A DNA stretch of 64,000 nucleotides from Thermobaculum terrenum ATCC BAA-798 (GTDB taxonomy: Bacteria; Chloroflexota; Chloroflexia; Thermobaculales; Thermobaculaceae): assembly GCF_000025005.1 (NCBI RefSeq), contig NC_013526.1:744001-808000 (forward strand). Reading direction: 5' to 3'. The notes below the pieces were generated by a model. The model was not told the origin of the DNA, made no database searches, and was given only the letters and a program-made list of their open reading frames with translations. Position 1 is the first letter of the stretch, and every line of letters begins with the position of its first letter. The position numbers and the translations under genes are program-made. Positions 62,276-64,000 of this stretch are shown piece after piece.

Positions 62276-62836
62276 TTGGAGAATCCTGAGGGTACCAGAG
62301 AACTCTTGGCAGAGATGGAGCTGGTGAGAGCAGCACGTGATGGCGACAAGGAAGCCTTCTCGGCGCTCGTACGGCTCTACCAGCAGGACGTGTACCGTCT
62401 CTGCTACCGTGTGCTGGGCAACCACCACAATGCCGAAGACGCATCCCAGGAGGTGTTCCTGCGGGCGTACGATCGTCTCAAACAGCTAGAAAGCAACGAT
62501 AAGTTTCGCAGCTGGCTAATGCGCATCGCGGTCAACATCTGCCTAAACGAGCGTCGACGTCGCCACCCTATCACAGAGATAGAGGAGTGGCACCATCCCG
62601 ATACACAGGATCCAGAGACCAACACGCTCCGCTCGGAGAGACTACAGCTAGTAGAGAGGGCTATTCAGGAGCTGCCAAGAAACCATAGAATAGCATTGGT
62701 GCTCAAGGATCTGGAAGGGGTAGATTACGCGCAGATCGCAGACTATCTGGAGGTGCAGGAGGGCACAGCCCGCGTGTGGGTCTACAGGGGCAGACAGAAG
62801 CTGAAGGAGATCATAGAGCGATGGAATGGGACATGA
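62276..62836 (+). CDS. ECF-type RNA polymerase sigma factor
   Basis: This 186-residue sigma factor has region 2 (about residues 22-95: DKEAFSALVRLYQQDVYRLCYRVLGNHHNAEDASQEVFLRAYDRL) and region 4 (about 125-180: LVERAIQELPRNHRIALVLKDLEGVDYAQIADYLEVQEGTARVWVYRGRQKL). Alone it directs RNA polymerase to a stress regulon. The TTG at 62276 follows GGGGAGGAAGG; an ATG at 62315 is possible. It is followed by an overlapping small gene and a channel gene, and is divergent from the Asp23-like cluster, a likely target. Confidence 0.93.
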   Translation: MENPEGTRELLAEMELVRAARDGDKEAFSALVRLYQQDVYRLCYRVLGNHHNAEDASQEVFLRAYDRLKQLESNDKFRSWLMRIAVNICLNERRRRHPITEIEEWHHPDTQDPETNTLRSERLQLVERAIQELPRNHRIALVLKDLEGVDYAQIADYLEVQEGTARVWVYRGRQKLKEIIERWNGT

Positions 62837-63123
62837 TCCTCCAAAGATACGTCTGGGGAGAGCTAAGCGAGGAGGAGAGGGCTTCGCTTGAGCTCGAGCT
62901 GGAGCACAGCCCTGAGCTGAGGGCCACGCTGGAGGCTTATGTCCGCCTGCACTCTGCCCTGGAGGATATCTCCAAACAGGGGGTGACAGCCCCCGACCTG
63001 AGCAGATCAATCGAGAGGAGGGTACAGTTGGCATCGTACTTACGCGGCATGCTGCAGCTGTGTGGGGGGGTAGTAGCCTCCTACGCAAGGGCTATCCTCG
63101 CCATGCTGGGGTTGAGCCGATGA
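62821..63123 (+). CDS. Small protein after the sigma factor, possible anti-sigma factor
   Basis: This 100-residue protein starts MEWDMILQRYVWGELSEEERASLELELEHSPELRATLEAY, the pattern often seen at the start of anti-sigma factors (a short helix, then a helical hairpin), and ends in a weakly hydrophobic region (about 72-97) that may be a membrane segment. The zinc His-Cys-Cys motif is absent, and its start overlaps the sigma gene. The position makes an anti-sigma role likely, but the family is not clear. Its stop overlaps the next start (ATGA). Confidence 0.65.
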   Translation: MEWDMILQRYVWGELSEEERASLELELEHSPELRATLEAYVRLHSALEDISKQGVTAPDLSRSIERRVQLASYLRGMLQLCGGVVASYARAILAMLGLSR

Positions 63124-63941
63124 TCACCATGGCAGACCTGAGGGAGGTCCTCGTAAACTACATCCCACGGGTGACCGTAGCGCTCCTGGTGTTCATCATC
63201 GGGGTGATCGTCGCCCTGGTCATCCGACGGCTACTCGTGTTCATGCTGCGGCGAGCGCAGTTCGACCGTCTATGTCAGCGCCTGGGCATCGCGGAGGTAC
63301 TGGGCGTTGTGGGGCGTAGCCCCTCCAGCACGGTGGGGGCGATCGCCTTTTACCTCCTGTTGGGGCTGGCTTTCCTGCTAGCTCTGGGGCCTCTGGGCGC
63401 GCAGTTTATATCAGATACCCTGAGCCAGCTGCTGCTCTACGTACCCAGGGTGCTGGCCGCAGCGCTACTATTGGTGCTGGGGATCGCCATCGCGCGAGTC
63501 CTTGCCGAGATGGCAGACAGAACCCTGCTAGGGTTCGGAGTATCAGGCAGTAGGTGGCTGCAAGGGGCCGTACAGGGTTTTGTGTTGTTCGTAGCTGCCC
63601 TGCTGGCTGCCACGATGCTCGGGATAGATGTCACCGTCATCGTCGTGCTGATGGTGGTAGCACTGGGCGGAGTCGTGCTCACGGTAGCCCTGGCGCTAGG
63701 GCTGGGCCTGCGCACCATGTCGGAGAATATAGCCGCCGGAAGGTACATCTCTCAGGAGGTATCCAAGGGCGATGAGATAGCCGTAGAGGGATACGTGGGT
63801 CGCGTGCAAAAGATCAGCTACACATTCACAGTTATCAGCGCGCGCGATGGTAGGACGTACATAGTACCCAATGCCTACCTCATGCGGCACGTAGTGGAGA
63901 AGAGGAGTCCCGGCCAAGATACCACACAGGACAATCTATAG
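63120..63941 (+). CDS. Mechanosensitive-channel-like membrane protein (MscS/TM-helix type)
   Basis: This 273-residue protein has about five hydrophobic helices (about residues 14-42, 68-90, 95-125, 145-168, 172-195), with repeated TM-helix segments rich in Leu and Val. A soluble part with EVSKGDEIAVEGYVGRVQKISYTFTVISARDGRTYIVPNAYL follows, which is the MscS beta domain. It may release ions or solutes under turgor. It lies in the sigma operon (ATGA overlap), which suggests a shared response to envelope stress. The C-terminal part is shorter than in classical MscS. Confidence 0.88.
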   Translation: MITMADLREVLVNYIPRVTVALLVFIIGVIVALVIRRLLVFMLRRAQFDRLCQRLGIAEVLGVVGRSPSSTVGAIAFYLLLGLAFLLALGPLGAQFISDTLSQLLLYVPRVLAAALLLVLGIAIARVLAEMADRTLLGFGVSGSRWLQGAVQGFVLFVAALLAATMLGIDVTVIVVLMVVALGGVVLTVALALGLGLRTMSENIAAGRYISQEVSKGDEIAVEGYVGRVQKISYTFTVISARDGRTYIVPNAYLMRHVVEKRSPGQDTTQDNL

Positions 63942-64000
63942 GCAAAGCTAGTCACGCGATTGCCTGGCCTTAAGCCGATCTTAATGCACCCGCTCTATCC

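Overview
The window is a GC-rich, densely packed bacterial chromosome segment. The combination of features suggests a Chloroflexota organism, perhaps near Thermomicrobia or Thermobaculum; this is inference, since no rRNA gene is present. The supporting features are sugar ABC transporters with Tat-plus-lipobox binding proteins, a single-chain CofG/CofH (FbiC) for F420, coproporphyrin-type heme genes, a large BTAD/STAND activator and a two-domain DUF305 lipoprotein. Promoters with TATAAT-like -10 boxes and 17-base spacers are easy to see, as are strong Shine-Dalgarno sites and frequent ATGA or GTGA overlaps.

Layout. 1-3.8 kb holds a leftward sugar ABC operon led by its GntR regulator. 4.9-7.1 kb holds a self-regulated TetR gene with an ABC-2 exporter. 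7.2-11 kb is a copper module: DUF305 lipoprotein, small His-rich protein and a frameshifted csoR, divergent from copZ and a CopB-type ATPase. 11.1-13.8 kb holds pcm, an Erm-like rRNA methyltransferase and a nucleotidyltransferase. 13.8-16.3 kb is a beta-mannosidase, followed by a promoter and four-hairpin non-coding stretch and a PH-domain membrane protein. 17.7-19.8 kb is hemE-hemH, convergent with a very unusual cysteinyl-tRNA synthetase fused to a GT2 glycosyltransferase and a His-rich tail.

22.3-29 kb carries an amber-interrupted sulfatase, methyltransferases, an ADP-ribosylglycohydrolase, a PPC protein, a HIT protein and an epimerase. 29-32.4 kb is the BTAD/STAND activator. 32.4-38.4 kb is a leftward cluster of three Gfo/Idh/MocA oxidoreductases, a GH3 NagZ-like hexosaminidase and a penicillin-binding-fold hydrolase. 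38.9-42.9 kb is a leftward sulfatase, ABC exporter and epimerase group. 43-45.2 kb is MarR plus a DHA2 exporter. 45.3-50.8 kb is a DeoR-controlled ABC and GH4 glycosidase operon. 50.8-51.9 kb has an orphan Cas6 and a small membrane protein. 51.9-57 kb has ribD, then a cobalamin riboswitch ahead of nrdA-nrdB, whose small subunit has class Ic (Mn/Fe, Phe-for-Tyr) residues. 57-59.4 kb is fbiC. 59.7-64 kb is an Asp23/AmaP/GlsB envelope-stress cluster divergent from an ECF sigma, a small partner and an MscS-like channel.

How the genes work together. The palindrome GTATATAC, which fits the HutC/GntR consensus, occurs at the gntR promoter and over the -10 of the beta-mannosidase, and a 7/8 match lies between gntR and the binding-protein gene. 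This suggests one regulon for uptake and hydrolysis of a mannoside. The riboswitch would shut off the B12-independent reductase when cobalamin allows a class II enzyme elsewhere to work. Three genes carry single-base lesions (csoR, the erm start, one sulfatase); these may be real decay or assembly errors.
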